DNA from: Gemmatimonadaceae bacterium
Lineage (GTDB): Bacteria; Gemmatimonadota; Gemmatimonadetes; Gemmatimonadales; Gemmatimonadaceae
Length of the DNA: 64,000 nt
Direction: 5' to 3'
Assembly: GCA_016742275.1 (NCBI GenBank)
Contig: JACVCD010000014.1
Coordinates: 60,571 to 124,570, forward strand
A program made the position numbers and the translations under genes. The notes beneath the pieces are model-generated. The model did no database searches. It saw only the letters and a program-made list of their open reading frames with translations, and was not told the DNA's origin. Below are positions 35,892 through 43,936 of the stretch, in pieces. Each line of letters opens with the position of its first letter. The first letter of the stretch is position 1.

Positions 35892-36866
35892 GTGACCACG
35901 ACCGTTGCCGCATCGCAGGACGCGGCCCTGGTGCAGGGAGTCCTTCGCGAGGTCGCCCGCCGAATCGTCGGACAGGAATACATGGTGGAGCGACTGCTCA
36001 TCAGTTTGCTCACAGGTGGACACGTGCTGCTCGAAGGCGTGCCGGGTCTCGCCAAGACGCTCACGGTGCGCACACTCGCAGAAACCGTGCGCACGACGTT
36101 CCAGCGCATTCAGTTCACACCGGATCTCCTGCCAGCCGACGTGGTCGGTACGCAGATCTTCGATCAGCCCACCGGTGAGTTCCGCGTGAAGCACGGGCCG
36201 ATCTTCGCGAACATCATCCTCGCCGACGAAATCAATCGCGCGCCGGCCAAGGTGCAGGCGGCCTTGCTCGAGGCCATGCAGGAAAAGCAGGTCACGATTG
36301 GCGGCACGACTTACAAGTTGGCTGAACCGTTTCTCGTGTTGGCCACGCAGAATCCGATCGAGCAGGAGGGCACGTATCCGCTGCCCGAAGCGCAGGTGGA
36401 TCGCTTCATGTTCAAACTGCGCGTCGGCTATCCCACGCGCGCCGAGGAAAAGGAAATCCTGCGCCGCATGGCCGGCGGAGATTCGGTGTCCATTGCGCCG
36501 GTGGCGTCGCCCGAAGCCATCCTTGATGCGCGTCGTCGCATCACCGAGTTGTACATGGACGAGCGCATCGTGGACTACATCGTGGAGCTGGTGCACGCCA
36601 CGCGACATCCCGATGAAGTCGGAGCGCCCGACCTGCGTCCGCTTATCGAGTTCGGGGCGTCACCCCGCGCTACCATCGCACTCGGCCAGGCGGCACGTGC
36701 CCACGCTTTCCTACGTGGACGCGCCTTTGTCACTCCCGACGACGTGAAGAGCATCGCTCCCGATGTGTTGCGTCATCGTGTGCTCACGTCGTTCGAGGCG
36801 GATGCGGAAGGCGTGACCAGCGACACGATTGTTGCCCGCATTCTTTCGGTGGTCGACGCGCCGTGA
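35892..36866 (+). CDS. MoxR-family AAA+ ATPase
   Basis: 324 residues from the GTG at 35892 after GGGAGC; a GTG at 35850 is possible. Walker A is LLEGVPGLAKTLTVRTLAE near 49, Walker B is IILADEINRAPAKVQAAL, and the sensor region is ATQNPIEQEGTYPLPEAQ. MoxR ATPases act as chaperones that activate VWA/MIDAS-domain partners. The next five genes encode such proteins, making a MoxR-DUF58-Bat operon. Its stop overlaps the DUF58 start. Confidence 0.94.
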   Translation: MTTTVAASQDAALVQGVLREVARRIVGQEYMVERLLISLLTGGHVLLEGVPGLAKTLTVRTLAETVRTTFQRIQFTPDLLPADVVGTQIFDQPTGEFRVKHGPIFANIILADEINRAPAKVQAALLEAMQEKQVTIGGTTYKLAEPFLVLATQNPIEQEGTYPLPEAQVDRFMFKLRVGYPTRAEEKEILRRMAGGDSVSIAPVASPEAILDARRRITELYMDERIVDYIVELVHATRHPDEVGAPDLRPLIEFGASPRATIALGQAARAHAFLRGRAFVTPDDVKSIAPDVLRHRVLTSFEADAEGVTSDTIVARILSVVDAP

Positions 36867-37834
36867 GTTTGTTGGCGATCGCTCCCGCTGAGGTGCTTCG
36901 TCAGGTTCGTCGCATCGAAGTGCGCACGCGACGCCTGGTCGATTCACGTTTCGCCGGAGAGTATCGCTCGCTGTTCAAGGGGCAGGGCATGGAGTTCGCC
37001 GAAGTCCGCGAATACCAGCCCGGCGACGAAGTACGTTCGATCGACTGGAATGTGTCGGCGCGCATGGGCAAGCCCTTCGTGAAGCGCTACGTCGAAGAGC
37101 GTGAGCTCACCATCATGCTGGCGCTCGACCTTTCTGGGTCGGCGCGATTTGGCACGCGCGCGCGATTCAAGCACGATCTCGCGATCGAACTCGCTGGTGT
37201 GCTCTCACTGGCCGCGGTGCGCAACAATGATCGGGTGGGACTCATGTTGTTCACCGATCATATCGAGCACGCATTGCCGGCGCGTAAGGGACGCAAACAC
37301 GCGCTCCGGCTCATTCGTGATTTGTTGACGGTAGAGCCGACTGGACGTGGCACCGATATGAACGTCGCCGTCGATCATCTCATGCGGTTGCTGCCGCATC
37401 GCTCGGTGGTGTTTCTGGCGTCGGATTTTTTGACGGCTGACGCGGAGAAGCCACTCGCGCGACTGGCGCAGCGTCACGATGTCATCGCCATCACGCTGGA
37501 GGATCCGGCCGAGCGTGCGTTGCCCGATGTCGGCGCGGCGCGGTTTGAAGATCCGGAGACCGGCGAGATCATCGAGATCGATACATCGCATCCGGCGGTG
37601 CGAGCGTCGTTTGCGCGCAAAGTCGCCGAAACCGAGGACGCGCGTCGCAAGTTGTTTGGCCGTTTGGGGCTCGATGAAATCATCGTGCACACCGAGCATG
37701 GCTACGTCGATGCGCTGCTGGCGTTTTTCCGCGCGCGTTCGCGGCGTCCGCATGGCGCGGTGCGTACCGGACCACGCGGCACCATGGGTGATGCGGCGTC
37801 GCAGTACGGATGGGCGGCGGAGTCGCGCAAGTGA
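36863..37834 (+). CDS. DUF58 domain protein (MoxR operon)
   Basis: 323 residues, GTG at 36863 in the moxR stop. The DUF58 core is clear: SRFAGEYRSLFKGQGMEFAE, YQPGDEVRSIDWNVSARMG, KRYVEERELTIMLALDLSG, then a VWA-like domain with DLSGSARFG (DxSxS) and GRGTDMNVAVDHLM. No membrane segment. This family is an invariable partner of MoxR ATPases, probably a VWA-bearing cytoplasmic adaptor. The stop overlaps the next GTG. Confidence 0.92.
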   Translation: MSLLAIAPAEVLRQVRRIEVRTRRLVDSRFAGEYRSLFKGQGMEFAEVREYQPGDEVRSIDWNVSARMGKPFVKRYVEERELTIMLALDLSGSARFGTRARFKHDLAIELAGVLSLAAVRNNDRVGLMLFTDHIEHALPARKGRKHALRLIRDLLTVEPTGRGTDMNVAVDHLMRLLPHRSVVFLASDFLTADAEKPLARLAQRHDVIAITLEDPAERALPDVGAARFEDPETGEIIEIDTSHPAVRASFARKVAETEDARRKLFGRLGLDEIIVHTEHGYVDALLAFFRARSRRPHGAVRTGPRGTMGDAASQYGWAAESRK

Positions 37835-38898
37835 GGCAGCGATTGGTACGCACACTGTTCGCGGCCCTCGCGTTGTGCGCACTGATGTCGCCGGTGTCGC
37901 TCATGGCGCAGGCACCGCGCATTCAGGCCGGCTCGGTGGTGCGTCCCGATACGGTGGAAGTTGGAGACCCGTTTGTTTTTGTCGTGACGGTTGCCGTTCC
38001 GGCTGGAGCCAAGGTCGAATGGCCGCGCATCGAAGACAGCACGGCCGTGGTGAACATGCGCGGACCGGTGCGCGTCATCGATGAAGGCACTAAGGGCAGC
38101 ACACGGCGCGAGCGCGCGGAATACACATTGTCCGCCTGGAATGTCGGGCGTCTGCCACTCGGATTGAACGACGCCATTGTACGGGCGGGCGGCACGACCC
38201 TGCGTGTTCCATTGGGAGAAGCGCAGATTTTTGTGCGCAGCGTGTTGCCTGGTGACAGCACGCTGCACGTGCCGAAGCCCGCGCGAGATCTGTTCGAGCG
38301 TGTGGTCCCGTGGTGGGAACGCTGGTGGCCGGCGGCGTTGGTGCTTGCGCTGCTTGGATTGTTGGCGTGGTTGTGGCGTAAGCTGCGGAAGCGCAAACCC
38401 GCGGTCGCTGCAGCGCCATTCGATCCGTACGGCCGGGCGCTGCACGAATTCAGTCGTCTCGAGCAACTCAAGCTGGCTGATGCCGGAGAAGCCGGACGCT
38501 GGGCCGCACTGGTGCTCGATGTGGTGCGACTCTATCTGCGTGAGCGTGTGGAAGAGGCCACGCTGGCGCTCACCAGTTCAGAAGTGCTCGAAGCGCTGGA
38601 GTCGATGCCCGACATTCCGCATGACCGGCTGCATTCGCTTATGGTGGATGTGGACTCGATCAAGTTCGCCGCACGATCGGTGAGTGCGGAGCGTGCGCGA
38701 AAACTTGCCACCGACGCACGGGATATCGTGGAGTCGGTCGAGCACAACATCCAGGCGCGTCGTGCTGCCGAGCGTGAAGCGAGAGCGGCGGCGGATCGTG
38801 CGGTGGAGCGTGATCGACTCGCGGCTGAAGACGCGGCGCGAAAGGCGTCGCGTCAGCCCAAGTCCGGGCGGCGTGGTCCACCGGCAGGAGTGGGCTGA
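37831..38898 (+). CDS. BatD-related anchored protein
   Basis: 355 residues from the GTG at 37831. A signal peptide (about 1-26, ending LMAQA) is followed by a short extracytoplasmic beta domain (RPDTVEVGDPFVFVVTVAVP, TLSAWNVGRLPLGLND) that resembles the first domain of BatD. One transmembrane helix lies near 167-185 (AALVLALLGLLAWLW). The cytoplasmic part is helical (LHEFSRLEQLKLADAG, LYLRERVEEATLALTSSEV) and ends in a long Arg/Ala/Glu coiled-coil tail. It occupies the slot between DUF58 and BatA that DUF4381-like proteins fill elsewhere. It overlaps batA by one base. Confidence 0.78.
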   Translation: MRQRLVRTLFAALALCALMSPVSLMAQAPRIQAGSVVRPDTVEVGDPFVFVVTVAVPAGAKVEWPRIEDSTAVVNMRGPVRVIDEGTKGSTRRERAEYTLSAWNVGRLPLGLNDAIVRAGGTTLRVPLGEAQIFVRSVLPGDSTLHVPKPARDLFERVVPWWERWWPAALVLALLGLLAWLWRKLRKRKPAVAAAPFDPYGRALHEFSRLEQLKLADAGEAGRWAALVLDVVRLYLRERVEEATLALTSSEVLEALESMPDIPHDRLHSLMVDVDSIKFAARSVSAERARKLATDARDIVESVEHNIQARRAAEREARAAADRAVERDRLAAEDAARKASRQPKSGRRGPPAGVG

Positions 38899-39950
38899 TG
38901 GACTGGCTTCGCAATCTGCCGCTGGCCGAATGGTGGGGCGGACGCTCCTCATGGATCACTGTGGGTGGCATCAACATCGCGCACCCGGAAGCCTTGTTGT
39001 TGCTTCTGTTCGTGTGGGCCTGGCTGTGGTGGTTTATGCGCCGTGAAGCCTCCCGGGCAACTATTCCGTTCTCGCGTGCCTCGGTGCTGGCGAGCGGACC
39101 ACGTCCATCGCTTCGTGCCGTGCGCTGGATTCCGTGGCTTCGGGCCATTGCCATGACGGGCATGGTGTTCGCGTTGTCGCAGCCGCGTTCCGGTGCTCGC
39201 GCTGAACGTGTGAACAGCGACGGCATTGATATCGTGATGACTGTGGACATCAGCAGTTCCATGCTGGCTGAGGATTTTCAGCCGCAGAATCGCATGGAGG
39301 TGGCCAAGGAAAAGGTCAAACGATTTGTCATGGGGCGCACCAGCGATCGTGTGGGTCTTGTGGCCTTCTCTGGTGAAGCGCTGACGCAGGTGCCACTGAC
39401 CACGGACTATCCGGTGGTGCTGGCGGCCATCGACAATCTGCAGATCGGTCAACTCGAAGACGGCACGGCTATTGGTACGGCGATTGCCACGGCGGCCAAT
39501 CGACTGCGCAATTCACCGGGGCGTTCGCGTGTCATGGTGCTGCTCACCGATGGTGAAAACAATCGTGGCACCATCGATCCGCGCACCGCAGCGCAGGCCG
39601 CGGGCGCGTTCGGTATTCGCATCTACACGATTGGTGTCGGAACCGAGGGCATGGCGGCGGTTCCCGTTGGGCGCGGTCTGTTTGGACTTCGGTACGAGAA
39701 TCGTCCAGTCAAGATCGACGAACCGCTGCTCACGGAAATCGCAGCGGAAACGGGAGGCAAGTACTTCCGTGCTCGTGATGCGGCGGCGCTGCAGTCCATC
39801 TACGAGCAAATCGATCGACTGGAACGGTCGACGGTGGAGGCCAAGGCGTACATCCGGTACACCGAACAATTCCGATGGCCGTTGATTCTTGGTGGCGCGG
39901 TGTTGTTGATGGAGTTGTGGTTGCGCGCGCGTCGCGGGGTACTGCCATGA
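38898..39950 (+). CDS. batA: BatA-like VWA-domain membrane protein
   Basis: 350 residues, ATG at 38898. One transmembrane segment near 33-53 (EALLLLLFVWAWLWWF), another near 76-93, then a periplasmic-facing VWA domain with MIDAS VMTVDISSSMLAEDF near 113-127 and TDGENNRGTIDP. A C-terminal helix (WPLILGGAVLLMELWL) re-anchors it. This is the BatA layout in aerotolerance operons. It is thought to work with MoxR and BatB. The next gene follows after ten bases. Confidence 0.9.
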   Translation: MDWLRNLPLAEWWGGRSSWITVGGINIAHPEALLLLLFVWAWLWWFMRREASRATIPFSRASVLASGPRPSLRAVRWIPWLRAIAMTGMVFALSQPRSGARAERVNSDGIDIVMTVDISSSMLAEDFQPQNRMEVAKEKVKRFVMGRTSDRVGLVAFSGEALTQVPLTTDYPVVLAAIDNLQIGQLEDGTAIGTAIATAANRLRNSPGRSRVMVLLTDGENNRGTIDPRTAAQAAGAFGIRIYTIGVGTEGMAAVPVGRGLFGLRYENRPVKIDEPLLTEIAAETGGKYFRARDAAALQSIYEQIDRLERSTVEAKAYIRYTEQFRWPLILGGAVLLMELWLRARRGVLP

Positions 39951-39960
39951 TGAGGCCATC

Positions 39961-41646
39961 GTGAACAATCTGCCTCCGCTGCTATTCGATGAGCCGTGGC
40001 TGCTGCTGTTGGCGCTCATTCTGCCGCTGGTGGTCTGGGCTCTGCGTCGCATGCAATGGCGTCGGCACGATGCGCGCCTGGCGCGATTCGCAGACTCCGC
40101 CGCGCTGCCTCGACTCGTGATGGTTGATCCGTCACCTGAACGTCGGCGCACCTGGCGACTCATGATGGTCGCGGCATTGGTTGGGGTGGCGCTGTCTGGA
40201 CCGCGCTGGGGGCTGGCGCGTGGACCGGTGAGCTCACGCGGCATCGACATGGCACTCGCGCTCGATGCGTCGTTGTCGATGATGGCACCGGATGAACGGC
40301 CATCGCGTCTCGAACGCATGAAGCAGGAAGTACGGCGTCTCCGCGCCATGTCGCAGGCAGATCGCATTGCGCTGATCGCCTTTGCCGGCCGGAGTTACAT
40401 CCTTACGCCGCTCACGAACGACGACGGCGCGCTCGAGCTATTCCTCGACAATCTCGATCCCAGTGTGGTAGGGCAGGCTGGTAGTTCACTGGCCCGCGCC
40501 ATTACGCAGGGGACGGAAGTGCTGCTGGCCAGTGATGGCAGTGCTGATCGCGCACTGGTGATCATGAGCGATGGCGAGTCGTTCGATGATCCGACGGAAG
40601 TGGAGCGCGTTGCGGCTGAAGCGGGAAGCAACGGCGTCAGCATCGTCACAGTGGGTTTTGGGACGACACAAGGCAGTACCATTCCCATTCGCGATGGTTC
40701 GGTCGTGAAGCAGAAAACCGATGACGAGGGCAACATCGTCGTCACGCGGTACATGCCGCAGCTGCTCGAGCAGGCGGCTACGGCGTCGAATGGCACATTC
40801 ATTCCCGCAGAAGCGTCCGACAAGGCCACGCGTATTCGTGGCGCACTTCGTTCACTGCGCACCGCGCGCCGTGAGGTGAACACACGCGAAGATCACGTGC
40901 CGCGATTCCTGTGGGTGTTGGCACCTGCCATGCTGCTGCTGGCGTGGGATTCGTGGCGGTTACTGCGGCCGCAGCGCAGCAGTTCGTCCGCCCGCTATCG
41001 AGTGCCGATGCGTGGCCAGGCGCCCCAGAGTTTGATCATGCTGGTTGCGATTTCCTTGCCGGGAATGCTTTCGTGCCGCCGCACACCCGATCCGGCGGCT
41101 CTGTTTGCCAACGGTCAGGTTGCGAGTGCCGTTGCCGCGTATCGCCAGCTCATTGCTCAGGGCGATACTACGCAGCGCACTGCATACAATCTCGGATCGG
41201 CACTGATCGCGCTGGATTCACTCAATGAATCGTCAGAGCGTCTCGAATCGGTGCGTCAGCAAACATCTGGCGAACTGCAGTTCCGCGCACGATTCAATGC
41301 CGGTCTTGCGGCACTTCGGCTTGGCCGAGCTGCACCGGCGAATGAAGCAGATCGCTATCTCGCGGCTGCACGTGCGGCCTATCGTGATGCGTTGATGGAT
41401 CGTCCCGGGCATGCAGATGCCAAGTGGAACTACGAGTTGGCGCTGCGAAAGAATCCGCCGCAGGGTGGTGGAGGCGGTGGTGGTGGCGGTGGAGATCAAC
41501 AGTCTCCTCCCGAGCCTCAGAATGAGGCTGGTCTCGATCAGCGTCAGGCCGAAGCATTGCTCAACAGCGCGGCGCGTGAAGAGCGCGATGTACAGGGCAA
41601 GAAGCAGCGGCAGGGTCGCACACCGCCGGGTGGCAAGGACTGGTGA
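39961..41646 (+). CDS. BatB-BatC fusion: VWA domain plus TPR protein
   Basis: 561 residues, GTG at 39961. The first half is BatB-like: transmembrane segments near 13-29 and 60-80, then VWA with MALALDASLSMMAPDE (DxSxS) and IMSDGESFDDP. After a third hydrophobic helix (LWVLAPAMLLLAWDSW) near 318-335 and a fourth with a lipobox-like GMLSC near 363, the second half is BatC-like: TPR helices (ALFANGQVASAVAAYRQLI, AYNLGSALIALDSL, DALMDRPGHADAKWNYELA), a Gly10 run and a basic tail. BatB and BatC are separate genes in the classic operon. The Gly run is coding, in a GGT/GGC repeat at about 41465-41494. Confidence 0.85.
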   Translation: MNNLPPLLFDEPWLLLLALILPLVVWALRRMQWRRHDARLARFADSAALPRLVMVDPSPERRRTWRLMMVAALVGVALSGPRWGLARGPVSSRGIDMALALDASLSMMAPDERPSRLERMKQEVRRLRAMSQADRIALIAFAGRSYILTPLTNDDGALELFLDNLDPSVVGQAGSSLARAITQGTEVLLASDGSADRALVIMSDGESFDDPTEVERVAAEAGSNGVSIVTVGFGTTQGSTIPIRDGSVVKQKTDDEGNIVVTRYMPQLLEQAATASNGTFIPAEASDKATRIRGALRSLRTARREVNTREDHVPRFLWVLAPAMLLLAWDSWRLLRPQRSSSSARYRVPMRGQAPQSLIMLVAISLPGMLSCRRTPDPAALFANGQVASAVAAYRQLIAQGDTTQRTAYNLGSALIALDSLNESSERLESVRQQTSGELQFRARFNAGLAALRLGRAAPANEADRYLAAARAAYRDALMDRPGHADAKWNYELALRKNPPQGGGGGGGGGGDQQSPPEPQNEAGLDQRQAEALLNSAAREERDVQGKKQRQGRTPPGGKDW

Positions 41647-43928
41647 TGGGACTGGGAATGCGTGTGCTTCGCCAGGTCCTGATGGCCGGTTTCGTCGGTG
41701 TGAGCGTGTTGTCGGCACAACCATCACCTACGGCGATTCTGGGCGATGTGCGGGTCAATCCGTCGCGCCCCATCGACTTTCACGCGGCAGCCTATCCGGA
41801 CAGCGTCTACGTCGGTGAGCAAATCACCTATCAGGTGGCCGTGCTGCTCAGCGAGAACGCGCGCAGCCGACTGCGCCGCAATCCGGAATTTCTGCCTCCC
41901 GAACTACGCGGATTGCTGGCCTACGAACTCGGCACACCACGTCGCGTGCCGCCGACGGCCTATCGCGGTGCCACTTTCGAAGCGCACGTTTTTCAGCGGG
42001 CGCTCTTTCCCGTGGCACCGGGTGTTCTGCGTATTCCCGCGCCGCAACTGACCTACAGCCTGCCGCAATCGGCTAGCTACTTCAGTCGCGAAGAGAGTTT
42101 TGTTGTACGAGCCGAAAGTGCTACGGTGGTGGTGCGTGCATTGCCTGAAGAAGACCGACCGCCCGATTTCAGCGGTGCGGTTGGTGTGCTGAGTGCCACC
42201 ACACTCATGGATGCATCGGCGGCACGCGTCGGTGATCCCCTCGTACTCACCGTGCGAGTGGAAGGTGTAGGCAATGTGAAGCTGTTGCCGCGTCCCGTGC
42301 TCGAGCTGTCATGGGCGTCGGTGGTTCCGGGAACCGAACGTGTGCAGATCGATACGTCGGGTGCACGCGTTCGCGGCGTGAAGGAATTCGATTTTCTGGT
42401 TACGCCAACACAGCCCGGTGCCGTGGTGGTTCCCGTGGTGCGGTACAGCTATTTCGATCCGTACGCCGGCGCCTATGCATGGGCTGAGAGTCGTGCGGCC
42501 GATATTACCGTCGCAGCAGGCGATCCAGTAGTCGCTGGTGCACTGGAAGAGTCGCCGATGTTGTCGCTGCGTGATTGGCAGGATGAAGCACAGGATGTTC
42601 CGGTGCAGCGCCTTGATGCGTGGCCGATCTATTGGCGTGTGCTTGCCATGGTACTGTGGGTCGCCGCCCCGCTGCTCGCCATTGCTGGTGTGTGGCGTGC
42701 ACGTCGTCGTCAACGGGCGGAGGCGGCGCCGGTCGTGCATGTGCGCGAGCCGGTCATCGAATCAGATCCAGACTCGCCTGAATCGACGGCTCGCCGCGTG
42801 CGGCGAGCGTTTCTCAAGCAACTCGCTACACGACTGCACGTAGACGGTGTGCAGATCGGGCTGCGATCTGACCTTGAACGTGTCCTGCGACGGCATGGTG
42901 TCTCGCGTGCAACAACACATGAGGCGTTGGAGTGGCTCGATGCCAGCGCAGAAGCGGGATATGGCGCGCCGTCGTCGACCGCTGTATCGAAAGCGACCTG
43001 GTCGCAGGATGCCGCAACGCTCTATGCACGCGTCGATCAGGAAGCCGTCGCGGGAGGCGAAGGCAGTCGCTGGATGCGTTGGAAACACCGACGTGCGGCT
43101 GCGCGCGGTACGGTGGCGCGCTCCCGCGGCTCGCGTGCGGCGATTGCGTTGGGTGCGGCGTTGTGGACAACACAACCCGTTCCTGTCATTGATGCGCCGG
43201 CACCTTCTGCGCCATCGGTTGCAGCAGCCGATGTCTCGTTGCTCGTGCAGGAAGCGCGAGCCGCGTATGAGGGAAGACGCTACCCCCGCGCCACACAACA
43301 GTGGGCTCGTGCGGTTGCTGCGCGTCCAAACGACGTGACCCTGCTCGTGAACTGGGGAACCGCCGCGTGGGCTGCGGGTGATACGGTATCGGCGGTTGTG
43401 GCCTGGCAGCGTGCATCGCGTCTTGATCCACTGGCTGCCGATGTGCACGAACGCTTGTTGCTGTTGCCGCCAACGGCACGCAGTGGGTTTGCCGATGTAC
43501 CCATGTTGCCTCTGGTGGCACTGGTCGTGGCATGCACCATCTGCTGGTTGGCTGGATGGGGGCAGCTCTACCGCGCTCTGAGCGCGCGTGTGATGGACGC
43601 CTCGGCCTCTCGCAGTCTGCCGTCGCGGTCACTCGGCGCCGGCCTCCTCCTGCTGGCGTTGGCGGGTGTGAGCTTTACCTGGTTTGAAGCACGCCATCTT
43701 TCCACCGCCGAACTCGCCGTCGTACGGCGTCCGGATATGCTGCGTTCCGCGCCACTCTCCTCCGCCAGGCCGGCTGGAGGAGTGACCACTGGCGACATGG
43801 TACGTATGCGGGGACAGCGCGGTGAATGGGTGGAAGTCCAGCATGCGGATGGCCGCAGTGGATGGTTGCCCAATACACGCATCATCACGCTCAATGCACC
43901 CCTGCAGGTGGACGACCTCTCGCGGTAG
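41646..43928 (+). CDS. batD: BatD-type protein with added TPR and SH3-like regions
   Basis: 760 residues from the ATG at 41646; a GTG three bases earlier also fits. A signal peptide ends VLSAQP. The extracytoplasmic region carries BatD 'oxygen tolerance' repeats (DSVYVGEQITYQVAVLL near 54, DASAARVGDPLVLTVRVEG near 190). A transmembrane helix lies near 340-357 (VLAMVLWVAAPLLAIAGV). A cytoplasmic stretch, a second hydrophobic segment near 500, TPR-like helices (AARPNDVTLLVNWGTAAW), two more hydrophobic helices (LPLVALVVACTICWLAGW) and a final SH3-like module (MVRMRGQRGEWVEVQHADGR, SGWLPNTRI) follow. It is longer than standard BatD. It ends eight bases before mutL. Confidence 0.85.
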   Translation: MGLGMRVLRQVLMAGFVGVSVLSAQPSPTAILGDVRVNPSRPIDFHAAAYPDSVYVGEQITYQVAVLLSENARSRLRRNPEFLPPELRGLLAYELGTPRRVPPTAYRGATFEAHVFQRALFPVAPGVLRIPAPQLTYSLPQSASYFSREESFVVRAESATVVVRALPEEDRPPDFSGAVGVLSATTLMDASAARVGDPLVLTVRVEGVGNVKLLPRPVLELSWASVVPGTERVQIDTSGARVRGVKEFDFLVTPTQPGAVVVPVVRYSYFDPYAGAYAWAESRAADITVAAGDPVVAGALEESPMLSLRDWQDEAQDVPVQRLDAWPIYWRVLAMVLWVAAPLLAIAGVWRARRRQRAEAAPVVHVREPVIESDPDSPESTARRVRRAFLKQLATRLHVDGVQIGLRSDLERVLRRHGVSRATTHEALEWLDASAEAGYGAPSSTAVSKATWSQDAATLYARVDQEAVAGGEGSRWMRWKHRRAAARGTVARSRGSRAAIALGAALWTTQPVPVIDAPAPSAPSVAAADVSLLVQEARAAYEGRRYPRATQQWARAVAARPNDVTLLVNWGTAAWAAGDTVSAVVAWQRASRLDPLAADVHERLLLLPPTARSGFADVPMLPLVALVVACTICWLAGWGQLYRALSARVMDASASRSLPSRSLGAGLLLLALAGVSFTWFEARHLSTAELAVVRRPDMLRSAPLSSARPAGGVTTGDMVRMRGQRGEWVEVQHADGRSGWLPNTRIITLNAPLQVDDLSR

Positions 43929-43936
43929 CATTCGGT

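Noticed and set aside
41464..41494. GGT/GGC microsatellite-like repeat
   Set aside because: It encodes an in-frame Gly run in the VWA-TPR fusion; low-complexity linker rather than a separate element.
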